Positions 35,744-44,294 of a DNA stretch of 64,000 bases are shown here, in pieces. Under the pieces are notes generated by a model. The model made no database searches, was not told where the DNA came from, and saw nothing but the letters and a program-made list of their open reading frames with translations. Source of the DNA: Armatimonadota bacterium (GTDB lineage: Bacteria; Armatimonadota; Chthonomonadetes; Chthonomonadales; CAJBBX01); contig JAPLCQ010000092.1 in the NCBI GenBank assembly GCA_026392115.1, positions 90,226 to 154,225 on the forward strand, written 5' to 3'. The first letter of the stretch is position 1. Each line of letters begins with the position of its first letter. Position numbers and translations under genes: made by a program.

Positions 35744-38700
35744 ATGTTCAGGTACCTGTTTGCGATGCCGGCCATGGCGGTGCTGCTGGCCGTGCCGATG
35801 GCGGTCAGGGCGGACCGAATCCCCCTGCACCGTTTCACCGATCCGAGCGTCTGGCGGCACCAGAACGACGGCGGCCTGGCGCCGAGCGTGGCCGCCGCGC
35901 CGGGTGGAATGCGTATCACGTACCGTGATGCTGCGCCACACTGGGGTAACCTGACTGCTCCCTGCACGGCGCCGACTCGTGCCCGGGCCCTGGTGGTCAC
36001 GCTCACCAAGGTCCGCTCGTCGGGCGGAGCGGCGATGCATGTCTGGCTCTGGGAGCCCGACCAGGACGCCTGGGTCGCGCCGCTCACCGAGGACGGTGCG
36101 CCGTTCGGTCGGTGGAAGGCCGGGAAGAGGACGCTGAGAATCCCCGTATCGAGGTTCAATTTCGAGCCAAGGGGCGCAGGTACCCGCAGTATGGCGTCGG
36201 TAGACCGTATGCTTATTGGGTGCAACTTTGCGGACCTGGAGGTCGTGATGAACTCCATGGAGTGGGATATCGACGAGGGATCTACTCGGGCTGAGCTTCC
36301 GGTGACGCCGGGGCTCAGCATCAATCCGGGCGAAAGAGGCGTCATCGGCATCCTGGACATGGGCGCCGGCTTGCCCGACGGCTTCGTGCCGGCGCACAAG
36401 CCCGCGCAACTCGCCGACGCGCTGACCAACAGGGGCTACTGCGCGCCCGTGTTGCAGGCGGGCGACCTGCCGGCCTGCGGCCTCCTGACCAGGCGCAAGA
36501 TGCAGGCGCTGGTGCTGCCCAGCGCGCCCTACTTCCCGGCGGCGCTGCGCGAGCCCTTCCTCGCCTACCTGCGCGAGGGCGGCGGCTTCATCGCGCTGGG
36601 CGGGTATGCCTTCGAGAAGCTGGTCGAGTGGAACGGCAAAGCGTGGGTCGAGGCGGGCAGCGGCGTCACAGCCGAAGCGATGTCCGCTCCGCTCCCGTCC
36701 GCCGAGGGCATGACCACGCGGTTCGGCCGCTCCGGCGACGCCATGACCTTCTCGCCCGAGCAGATCGCCATCTTCGATCCGGAGTTCCAGCTCAAGGACG
36801 CCACCTACACCAAGCCCTCCGACTGGCTCCTCTCCATCTGGCCGACGGCAGGAAGCCGCCTCGCCGCGGCGCTGACGCAGCCGGCCGAGGGGTTCTCGGC
36901 CTCCGGCCTGCTCGGAGACAACAATCCGGTCTTCCCGCCAGTGTACCGGCGGTGGGCGCCCATGCTGGAACTGACCGACTCCCACGGTGTCGCCCGCGGT
37001 TCGGCGCTGAGCCTTATGCGGAACCACTCGGGGCCTTACGCGGGTTCGACCTGGGCGTTCAGCGGCGTCATCGGCCAGAAGGTCGTGCTGGGCGGCCAGG
37101 GAGAGGAGAAGCTGCTGGCCCTCGCCGCCGATGCGTGCGCCGGCAACCTCTGGCTCCGAAGCCTCCGCTCCGAGTACGCCTCCTACTCGCCGGGCGAGAC
37201 CGCGGTGCTTGAAATCCGGGTGCGCAACGATTCCGACGCCGCCAAGACCGGGACGCTGTCGGTATACGCGGAGGCGCGGTCGGTCTCGTCCACCAAGATC
37301 AAGGTGGAGCCGCACTCCGGCGTCATGGTGCGCATGCGGCTGGCCATCGACGAATCGCTGCCCTCGCTGGTGCGCCTTTCGGCCAACCTGACGGTGGGGA
37401 TCGCCCATGCCGATGCAGTCAGCGCGGGCCTGGTGGTCCGCAAGGCCGCCTCCGTGGCCGTCGGCCCCAAGGTGGCGTGGAAGGACAACTACCTGACGGT
37501 CGACGGCGTTCCGCGCTTCCTGCTCGGGGCCAACCAGACCGGCTTCATGTTCTACTCGGATCACGAAGACCCCGCCGTCTGGAACGACGACCTGCTCCGC
37601 ATGGCCGCGAGCAACGTGCGCATCCTCCGCATCCTCCACTTCTCGCCCTTCGCCAAGGCGGGCTACGAGGGGCAGGCGTCGCACAACTCGCTGGACCTGG
37701 CCAACCGGCCCGAGCGGCTCTGCCGCCAGATGGACGCCATCGTGCATCTGGCGATGAAGCGCCGAGTGGCCATCTTCCTGACGCTCCACGACTGGCTCGA
37801 CGTGGCCCTCACCGACGAGGAGCTTCGCGCGCAGGCCGACTGGAACGCATTCTGGGCCGACCGGTACAAGGATGCGCCCGGCGTCTTCTTCGACATCCAG
37901 AACGAGCCGTCCGTATCGATCCCGGACCGGCCCGACATGGTTGCCCTCTGGAACGGGTGGCTGGCTCGCAAGTACGGCTCCGACGCCGCGCTGAGGTCCG
38001 CCTGGCACGTCACCCCGCCCGAGGCCGCCCTGCCCAACGTGCCGCTGAAGGGCGGATCCGACCGATGGGACGACGTGCGCGCCGCCGACCGCAAGCGCTT
38101 CGAGGCCGAGGTGCTGAACCGGTGGGTCCAGGCGAACGTCGAGGGCGTGAAGCGCGGCAATCCCCGGGCGCCGGTATGCGTCGGCTACCTCCCCTCCATG
38201 CCGCCGGCCGACAAGGTGCTGGGCGTCCGGCATACCGACTTCTCCAACATGCACTATTACGGCGACCTGCGCGGGTTGCCGCTGGAGTTCAGCCTCATCG
38301 ACCGCAGGGCCTACGGCAAGGGCATGAGCATCGGCGAGTTCGGAGCCCAGGAGGCGCACCAGGCCCGCAACGCCGGCGCCATCGGCGCGCCGGACGCCGA
38401 GAGCAAGCGCCGGTTCAGCTGGACGGTCCACCACGCGGTTGGCATGGGCGGCGCCTTCGCGGCCGCTTGGTGCTGGAAGGACATGGACGAGATGGTCTTC
38501 CCCTGGGGCCTCTGGCACCGGGGAACGCCTGTGGCCAAGCCCTGGATGAGGACCTACTCCGGCCTGGGCGCCTTCCTGAAGGACTTTGAGCCGGTCTACG
38601 AGCGCCCCAAGGTCTACCTGCTCCTGCCCGATGCGCACCGGGTCGGCCCGCGGTTCGATGCCATCCACTCGGCCCTCCAGCGCTCGGTCGAGCTGCTGCT

Positions 38701-39343
38701 GAGCCAGCACGTCAACTTCGGCGTGCTCAACGAGGAGGACCTCGCCGCGGTCCCCGAAGGCGCCCGCGCCATCTTCTGGCCCTTGCCCTACTGCCCGTCC
38801 GACGCGGCCTTCGAGGTGGTGGCGCGGTGGGTCGTGGCGGGAGGCACGCTCTACTTCAGCGGCGGCATCGGGTTCGACGGCGCCCGTCGGCCCACGCAGG
38901 AGGCGCGGTACGCCATGCTGGGCCTGGCCAGGCGTCAGGATGTCTCTCCCTTCGACGTGTCCGACGACGTCTGGAGCGAGCCGCCCATGGAGGCCAAGGC
39001 CGGCAAGGGCCGAGTGCTCTTCGCGCCCTACCCGCTGGAGCTGCGACCGCACGATACCGACGAGGCCCTCTACGCCGTGGCCCTGCATCGGGCCGGGGTC
39101 CATCCGAACACCGTGCGGGCGCCCGGCGGCACGGTCCGCTGCCTCACCATCCCGGATCGGCGCGGCGGGCGGCTGACCATGCTGGCCCGCACCGACACGG
39201 GCGAGCAGGCCCTGCCCGTCCGCCTCCCCGGCATGACGGCCAACCTGCAGATGCCCGCCGGAGCCTGCGCCTTCGTGATGACGGGCTCCGACGGCAAGGT
39301 GTCCGCCATCGAGGTGGACGGCAGGCTGGTCGCCATGCCGTAG
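35744..39343 (+). CDS. Large secreted GH-A clan (GH5/GH42-like) hydrolase with glutamine amidotransferase-like domains
   Basis: 1199 residues with signal peptide (1-23, ending VRA) and GGGAGG before the start. Order: beta-sandwich (about 30-190), GATase1-like domain (about 200-330; MQALVLPSAPYFPAALREPF), CARDB/Ig-like segment (about 480-570; YSPGETAVLEIRVRNDSDA), TIM barrel (about 580-940) and a second GATase-like domain (about 950-1080; FWPLPYCPSDAAFEVVARWV), as in GH42 trimerisation regions. Catalytic Glu pair: acid/base E721 in FFDIQNEPS, nucleophile E865 in MSIGEFGAQEAHQ. The retaining GH-A mechanism is therefore expected. The family within the clan and the substrate are unclear. It follows the DUF4091 gene by 58 bases and is probably co-expressed with it. 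Confidence 0.8.
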   Translation: MFRYLFAMPAMAVLLAVPMAVRADRIPLHRFTDPSVWRHQNDGGLAPSVAAAPGGMRITYRDAAPHWGNLTAPCTAPTRARALVVTLTKVRSSGGAAMHVWLWEPDQDAWVAPLTEDGAPFGRWKAGKRTLRIPVSRFNFEPRGAGTRSMASVDRMLIGCNFADLEVVMNSMEWDIDEGSTRAELPVTPGLSINPGERGVIGILDMGAGLPDGFVPAHKPAQLADALTNRGYCAPVLQAGDLPACGLLTRRKMQALVLPSAPYFPAALREPFLAYLREGGGFIALGGYAFEKLVEWNGKAWVEAGSGVTAEAMSAPLPSAEGMTTRFGRSGDAMTFSPEQIAIFDPEFQLKDATYTKPSDWLLSIWPTAGSRLAAALTQPAEGFSASGLLGDNNPVFPPVYRRWAPMLELTDSHGVARGSALSLMRNHSGPYAGSTWAFSGVIGQKVVLGGQGEEKLLALAADACAGNLWLRSLRSEYASYSPGETAVLEIRVRNDSDAAKTGTLSVYAEARSVSSTKIKVEPHSGVMVRMRLAIDESLPSLVRLSANLTVGIAHADAVSAGLVVRKAASVAVGPKVAWKDNYLTVDGVPRFLLGANQTGFMFYSDHEDPAVWNDDLLRMAASNVRILRILHFSPFAKAGYEGQASHNSLDLANRPERLCRQMDAIVHLAMKRRVAIFLTLHDWLDVALTDEELRAQADWNAFWADRYKDAPGVFFDIQNEPSVSIPDRPDMVALWNGWLARKYGSDAALRSAWHVTPPEAALPNVPLKGGSDRWDDVRAADRKRFEAEVLNRWVQANVEGVKRGNPRAPVCVGYLPSMPPADKVLGVRHTDFSNMHYYGDLRGLPLEFSLIDRRAYGKGMSIGEFGAQEAHQARNAGAIGAPDAESKRRFSWTVHHAVGMGGAFAAAWCWKDMDEMVFPWGLWHRGTPVAKPWMRTYSGLGAFLKDFEPVYERPKVYLLLPDAHRVGPRFDAIHSALQRSVELLLSQHVNFGVLNEEDLAAVPEGARAIFWPLPYCPSDAAFEVVARWVVAGGTLYFSGGIGFDGARRPTQEARYAMLGLARRQDVSPFDVSDDVWSEPPMEAKAGKGRVLFAPYPLELRPHDTDEALYAVALHRAGVHPNTVRAPGGTVRCLTIPDRRGGRLTMLARTDTGEQALPVRLPGMTANLQMPAGACAFVMTGSDGKVSAIEVDGRLVAMP

Positions 39344-39350
39344 TCGACGG

Positions 39351-42300
39351 CTACCGCAGAGGCGTCGGTGACGCGGCGCGCAGCGACACCGGCCCCAGCA
39401 GCCCCGACTCAGCCAACGGCGAATCGGACCGGTACGGGTTGTGCGTCACCGTGGCCACGCGCTTCGCCTCCGGCAGGGCCGCGTCGCCGATCAGACGGTT
39501 CTGCCACAGGTTGGTCACCCGCACGGTCAGCCGATTGGCGCCCGGCCTCAGCGCCGACGAGACATCGACGCGCCACGGCGGCCGCCAGATCACGCCCAGC
39601 GCGTGGCCGTTGAGGCTCACCTCGGCCAGATTCTTCAACGAACCCAGGTCCAGCGTCACCGCCTTCTTGCCCGCCACCCAGGCCGCCGACGCCTGGAAGG
39701 TGGTCTCGTAGACCGCGGTGCCGGAGAAGTGGCGGATGCCCTCCTCCGGGCGCGTCGTCCAGTCGGTGAGTGTGTCGAAAGCCACACGGCCCGGGCCGCC
39801 CCAACGCGCGGCGAAGGTGACCCTCCACGGCCCCGCCACCTGGGCGGTCTCCGCTCCGGGGAGAGCGCGGCGCACCACCTTGCCGGATGCGTAGGCGGCG
39901 GTGACCTCCGCCGGCTGCCACGAGGTCAGCAGGGGCATGGGGCCGCCGGCCACGTCGTAGGTGGGCGGCTCGGCGTCGGCCTGCACGGCCGGGATGCGCA
40001 GCACGCCGTTCTCCCGCACGGTGACGGAGCCGGGACGACCGTCGTAGGCGTACTCCACACGTAGCTCCTTCACATGGAAGGGCGCCGGGTCGCCGCCTGC
40101 CAGCGTGTTGGTGGCGTCGAGCTTGATCGCCCCGCCGCGCACCTGCGCCGCCACGCGGGCCGTCAGGTCCTGCGGGATGCCGAAGCCATCCGTGGCCACG
40201 TAGAGCGCGCGGCGGATCTCCAGCGTGTGTCGGTTCGCCGCCTCGGGCGATGCCGGCCGCCAGTCCAGCCGGACCAGCCGGTCGCCGGCCCGAGGGCGCT
40301 TGCGGAAGACCACGAAGAGCGCCTGCCCCGGCCCGAAGCGCAGGTCAACCGCAGTGAGCCCGCCGGGCTCGGTGCGCCAGACCGGCGCGGCCCGCACGGC
40401 GCCCGTCTCGGCGTCCCATACTTCGGGCAGCAGGCCCGCCACCCGGAAGGTGCAGGTGGCCCGCGCCGAGAGCGGCTCCTGGTTGGTGATGAAGTAGACC
40501 TCCGCCCCGCCCACGCGGCGGTGAAGCCAGAGCATGCGCGTGGTGTCGTCGGTGCGGACCGCGCAATCGGGCCGCAACCGCAGGTCATCCAGCACGGGTT
40601 GCACACGGACCGGATCACCGGTCCAGTAGATGCGCCCTTTGCCGACCCGGTTGCAGATCGTCGCCTTGCCGTCCACGCCGTCCCAGAGCTTCGCCGCCAG
40701 GCCGATCACCTCGTCGTCGGTGTGGGGGAGCCCGGCGAGGCCGAAGGCGCGGCTGGGCCGCGGGCCGAATACCACCGCGCCCCGGCGCACCAGATCGGCG
40801 ATGCGGCGCAGCACACGGGGAGACATGGCGGGCTCGTTGGGCAGGACGAGCATCCGGTAGGCGGCCCCGCTCGGAGCCACGATGCGCCCGCCGACCACGC
40901 GCAGGCCCTGCAGCAGCATATCGCGATCGACGCCGTCGAGCGCGTACCCCTCCGGTGCGGTTCGCAGCGCCCGGCCTTCGCTGTTGAAGGAGTAGCCGTC
41001 CTCGCCGGCATACGACAGGATGTCGGCAACCGGCTTGCCCGCCTGCAGCAGGTACTGGCACCGGCCCAAATAGCCGAAGTAGGCCTTGCCCTGCTCCCAC
41101 CAGGTCAGGTTCCGCGTCAGGTGGATGCCGTTGCCCCAGGCCCAACCCGGCTTCCGGTCGTCGGTCCAGCGCTGCCCGGCATAGCTGTGGAAGTAGTACC
41201 GGTTCACGCCCTGCGCGTAGATCCAGTCGCCCTGCGTCTTCATGCTCCACGGGTCGAAGTTCCAGAGATCGCCCGATGTGAAGGCCTCGGCCCCGACGAT
41301 AGGCCTCCCGTAGACGTGCGCCGCCGATGCGGCCATGCGCGAGATGCCGCCGTCGTCCAGGTTGCCGAACCAGAACTCGCTCATAGGCATGTCGCTGACG
41401 CCGCTCGCCCGCAGCGCGTCGAACCCGCCGTTGCCGTAAGCCTCGGCGGAGCTCTTCAGCCCCTGCCGCCGGACGATGCGGGTGAATGCCGCGTAGTAGT
41501 TCTCGTTCCAGAGGTCGGCCACGGTTCGGCGGAAGTCATCCATGAAGCGCTTGGTGGTCGCTTCGTCGCCGAGCGCCCTGCCGGTGAGGGCCGGGAGCCA
41601 GCTCCTCAGTTCGTAGCCGCGGAGCCGATGAAACTCGTCGGGCAGCGCCGGGGTCCAGTTCTGGTCGCCGCACTCGTAGCTGTCGATGAGGCTGTAGGCC
41701 AGCGTCTTGCCGGCCAGCGGCCCCGCATCGGCTATCACCTTGTTGACGAAGCTGCGGCAGTGGCTCTCGACGGCCTCGCGGCTCAGCTTGTCGCACTCCA
41801 GGCCCTCGCCCCACTTGGTCACGGGATGGTTCTTCTTGCCGATGGGCGTGTGGCCCAGCCGCAGGAGCGTCCAATCGCCGGCTGGCGCGTCCCACTGCAC
41901 GGAGCCGTCGGCGCCCATGCGGACAGTGAGGTCGACGACCGAGTTGTCCGGTATGAGCCGAGGCCCCGGCTCGGTTACCAGTTCGACTTCCGCCACCGTG
42001 TTCGCCGTTGCGTCCGCCTGGAACGTGCGCCCCTGGCTCAGATGGAACGCGAACCGGAAGACCCGAGCCGTGACCTGCGCGAAGCTCGCTGTCGTCCGCC
42101 ACTCGACGCCGATGTCCAGGAATGACTGCGGCATGGGGTAGCGGCCCACGCTGCGGAAGGCGGCGCCGTCGTCGGAGACCAGTAGCTCCACGTCGTCCCG
42201 GGTCCACTGCGGTCCCGGCGTCAGGCGGAAGCCGCAGGCGCTGACGGGGCGATCGAAGGTGAGGTCGAGATGTCCGTCGCGCCGGCCGTCGAAGGGCGTG

Positions 42301-42926
42301 GTGATGAAGGTGCCGGGGTCGCCGTCGCAGAGGCTCGCGCCGTCCACGGGCGTTCCCGAACCGGTCGATGCGGCAGGCCGAAGGTCGTGTACGGGCCGGG
42401 TATGCTCGGGCTCCGGGGTGGGGAAGGCCAGCAGCGCCACGTCGCGGTAGTACCCCAGACGTGTCGTGGGCTGGGGCAGGCGGGCGGCGACGGGGCCTCC
42501 GCCCCGCACCTGCGCCTCGGTCCAGACCAATGCCTGCATGGCTTCGGCGGGCTTCACCCAGGGCCCGCCGCTGCTGCTCCAGCCCTCGCAGTTGAAGAAG
42601 CCCACCTCCAGCCCGAGCCTGTCGGCTTCGCGGACGGCGTGCCTGGTCATCTCGCGCCAGGCGGGAGTCATGAACGGCGCGGGACCGTCGGCCGCAAACG
42701 GGATGTTGGCGATGGTGCCTCCGCCGATCCCCACGCGCTTCATGGCTTCGAGGTCGGCCGTGATGCCGGGGCGCGACACATTGCCCGCCAGCCAGTGCCA
42801 CCAGACCTGCGGCCAGGCCGAGACCGGCGGATTGCGGAAGCCGCGCTCCAGGTCGTCGGGGCGGGCAGGCACGGCGAGCAGGGCGCTTGCGGCGGCCAGC
42901 AGGGGCACGAGACGGCGGCAGATCAT
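39351..42926 (-). CDS. Secreted GH106 alpha-L-rhamnosidase
   Basis: 1191 residues from ATG 42926 (GGAGGAAG upstream), signal peptide MICRRLVPLLAAASALLAVP. The GH106 opening QVWWHWLAGNVSRPGITADL and EAMKRVGIGGGTIANIPF is clear, as are DSYECGDQNWTPALPDEFHR and MSEFWFGNLDDGG in the TIM barrel, and HSYAGQRWTDDRKPGWAWGN. The C-terminal half has several beta-sandwich domains ending in a galactose-binding-like fold (FSGTAVYETTFQASAAWVAG, SLKNLAEVSLNGHALGVIWR). Members remove terminal alpha-L-rhamnose from rhamnogalacturonan, arabinogalactan or other glycans. Convergent with the preceding hydrolase gene; divergent from the MFS gene. Confidence 0.88.
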   Translation of the reverse strand: MICRRLVPLLAAASALLAVPARPDDLERGFRNPPVSAWPQVWWHWLAGNVSRPGITADLEAMKRVGIGGGTIANIPFAADGPAPFMTPAWREMTRHAVREADRLGLEVGFFNCEGWSSSGGPWVKPAEAMQALVWTEAQVRGGGPVAARLPQPTTRLGYYRDVALLAFPTPEPEHTRPVHDLRPAASTGSGTPVDGASLCDGDPGTFITTPFDGRRDGHLDLTFDRPVSACGFRLTPGPQWTRDDVELLVSDDGAAFRSVGRYPMPQSFLDIGVEWRTTASFAQVTARVFRFAFHLSQGRTFQADATANTVAEVELVTEPGPRLIPDNSVVDLTVRMGADGSVQWDAPAGDWTLLRLGHTPIGKKNHPVTKWGEGLECDKLSREAVESHCRSFVNKVIADAGPLAGKTLAYSLIDSYECGDQNWTPALPDEFHRLRGYELRSWLPALTGRALGDEATTKRFMDDFRRTVADLWNENYYAAFTRIVRRQGLKSSAEAYGNGGFDALRASGVSDMPMSEFWFGNLDDGGISRMAASAAHVYGRPIVGAEAFTSGDLWNFDPWSMKTQGDWIYAQGVNRYYFHSYAGQRWTDDRKPGWAWGNGIHLTRNLTWWEQGKAYFGYLGRCQYLLQAGKPVADILSYAGEDGYSFNSEGRALRTAPEGYALDGVDRDMLLQGLRVVGGRIVAPSGAAYRMLVLPNEPAMSPRVLRRIADLVRRGAVVFGPRPSRAFGLAGLPHTDDEVIGLAAKLWDGVDGKATICNRVGKGRIYWTGDPVRVQPVLDDLRLRPDCAVRTDDTTRMLWLHRRVGGAEVYFITNQEPLSARATCTFRVAGLLPEVWDAETGAVRAAPVWRTEPGGLTAVDLRFGPGQALFVVFRKRPRAGDRLVRLDWRPASPEAANRHTLEIRRALYVATDGFGIPQDLTARVAAQVRGGAIKLDATNTLAGGDPAPFHVKELRVEYAYDGRPGSVTVRENGVLRIPAVQADAEPPTYDVAGGPMPLLTSWQPAEVTAAYASGKVVRRALPGAETAQVAGPWRVTFAARWGGPGRVAFDTLTDWTTRPEEGIRHFSGTAVYETTFQASAAWVAGKKAVTLDLGSLKNLAEVSLNGHALGVIWRPPWRVDVSSALRPGANRLTVRVTNLWQNRLIGDAALPEAKRVATVTHNPYRSDSPLAESGLLGPVSLRAASPTPLR

Positions 42927-43031
42927 GGCGCTTCCTCCAAACGGGCGCCGCCGCTGCGGCGCGCCGAGCAAGGATACCCGCGAGGCCGCTCACGGACGCG
43001 GGGTAGACTGCCCGCAGGAGAGCCCCGCCGA

Positions 43032-44294
43032 ATGCAGCAACCACCCAAGGATGCCCGCCGCGCAGCACGCTTCCCGGCGCTGGCGCACCGCGACTTCAGG
43101 CTGATCTGGATCGGCCAGACGATCTCCGTGGCGGGCACCCAGATGCAGTCGGCGGCACTGTTGTGGCATCTCAACGCGCTGACGCACTCGCCCGTGGCGC
43201 TGGGCCTCATGGGGCTCTATCGCGCGCTGCCCATGGTCGCCCTCTCCATCGCCGGCGGGGCCATGGCCGATTCGGCCGACCGGCGCCGGGTGCTCATCGT
43301 CACGCAGGTCCTGCTGGGCTTCTCGGCCGCCGCGCTGGCAGCCGCCACCGGCGCGGGACATGCCACGGCCGCGCTGCTCTACGGCATCACCGCCGTCAAC
43401 GCGGCCACCCAGGCCTTCGGCAACCCGGCCCGGCAGGCCCTCATGCCCAACCTGGTGCCACGCGAGGACTTCGGCAACGCCGTCTCTCTCAACTCCATCG
43501 CGTCCAACACCGCCGCCATCGTCGGGCCGGCCGCCGCGGGCCTGCTGGTCGCCCGCGTGGGCATGGCGGCTGTCTACTGGGTGAACGCGGCCTCGTTCCT
43601 GGCCGTCATCGCGGCGCTGCTGGCCATCCGACCGAAGGACTCCCGGCCCGAGGGCCCGGGGCCCGGCATGGGCCTGGCGGCGGCGGCCGAGGGGCTGCGG
43701 TTCGTCTTCCGTACGCCGATCCTCGTCTGGACCATGGGCCTCGACTTCACCGCCACGTTCTTCTCCACGGCCTCGTCCCTGCTGCCCATCTTTGCCACCG
43801 ACGTGCTGAAGGTCGGCGCCGAGGGCTACGGCCTGCTGGCCGCGGCGGAGGGGATGGGCTCGCTGGCCTCGGGCTCCGTCATGGCGATGCTGCGGCCGCC
43901 TCGCCGGACCGGACGGGCGATCCTGGCGGCCGTGACGCTCTACGGCGTTGCCACCGCCCTGTTCGGCCTGTCTCGTACCATGTGGGCGGCATTCGCCGCG
44001 TTGGCCCTGCTCGGCGCGGGCGATACGGTGAGCACCATCCTGCGGCAGACGCTCCGGCAGATGGTGACGCCCGACCGTCTGCGCGGTCGCATGACGGCGG
44101 TGAACATGCTCTTCGTCATGGGCGGCCCGCAGTTGGGCAACCTCGAGGCCGGGCTGGTGGCGGGCCTCTGGGGGGTCCCTTTCTCGATCGCATCCGGCGG
44201 CCTGGCCTGCGTCCTCGTGGCGGGCCTGGTCTGGTGGCGTGGCCGCGCTCTGGCGGATTACCGCGACGGCACGCACGCAAGGAGGCTTCCATGA
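43032..44294 (+). CDS. MFS transporter (MFS_3/EntS-like exporter)
   Basis: 420 residues from ATG 43032 (AGGAGAG upstream). Twelve membrane helices are expected. The opening FPALAHRDFRLIWIGQTISV, GGAMADSADRRRVLIVTQVL (the MFS loop 2-3 Asp/Arg motif) and AFGNPARQALMPNLVPREDF are typical of the MFS_3 group of drug or siderophore exporters. It overlaps the following secreted hydrolase-like gene by 4 bases (ATGA), so both are translated from one message, an unusual pairing. A long upstream ORF extension is not coding. Substrate unknown. Confidence 0.85.
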   Translation: MQQPPKDARRAARFPALAHRDFRLIWIGQTISVAGTQMQSAALLWHLNALTHSPVALGLMGLYRALPMVALSIAGGAMADSADRRRVLIVTQVLLGFSAAALAAATGAGHATAALLYGITAVNAATQAFGNPARQALMPNLVPREDFGNAVSLNSIASNTAAIVGPAAAGLLVARVGMAAVYWVNAASFLAVIAALLAIRPKDSRPEGPGPGMGLAAAAEGLRFVFRTPILVWTMGLDFTATFFSTASSLLPIFATDVLKVGAEGYGLLAAAEGMGSLASGSVMAMLRPPRRTGRAILAAVTLYGVATALFGLSRTMWAAFAALALLGAGDTVSTILRQTLRQMVTPDRLRGRMTAVNMLFVMGGPQLGNLEAGLVAGLWGVPFSIASGGLACVLVAGLVWWRGRALADYRDGTHARRLP

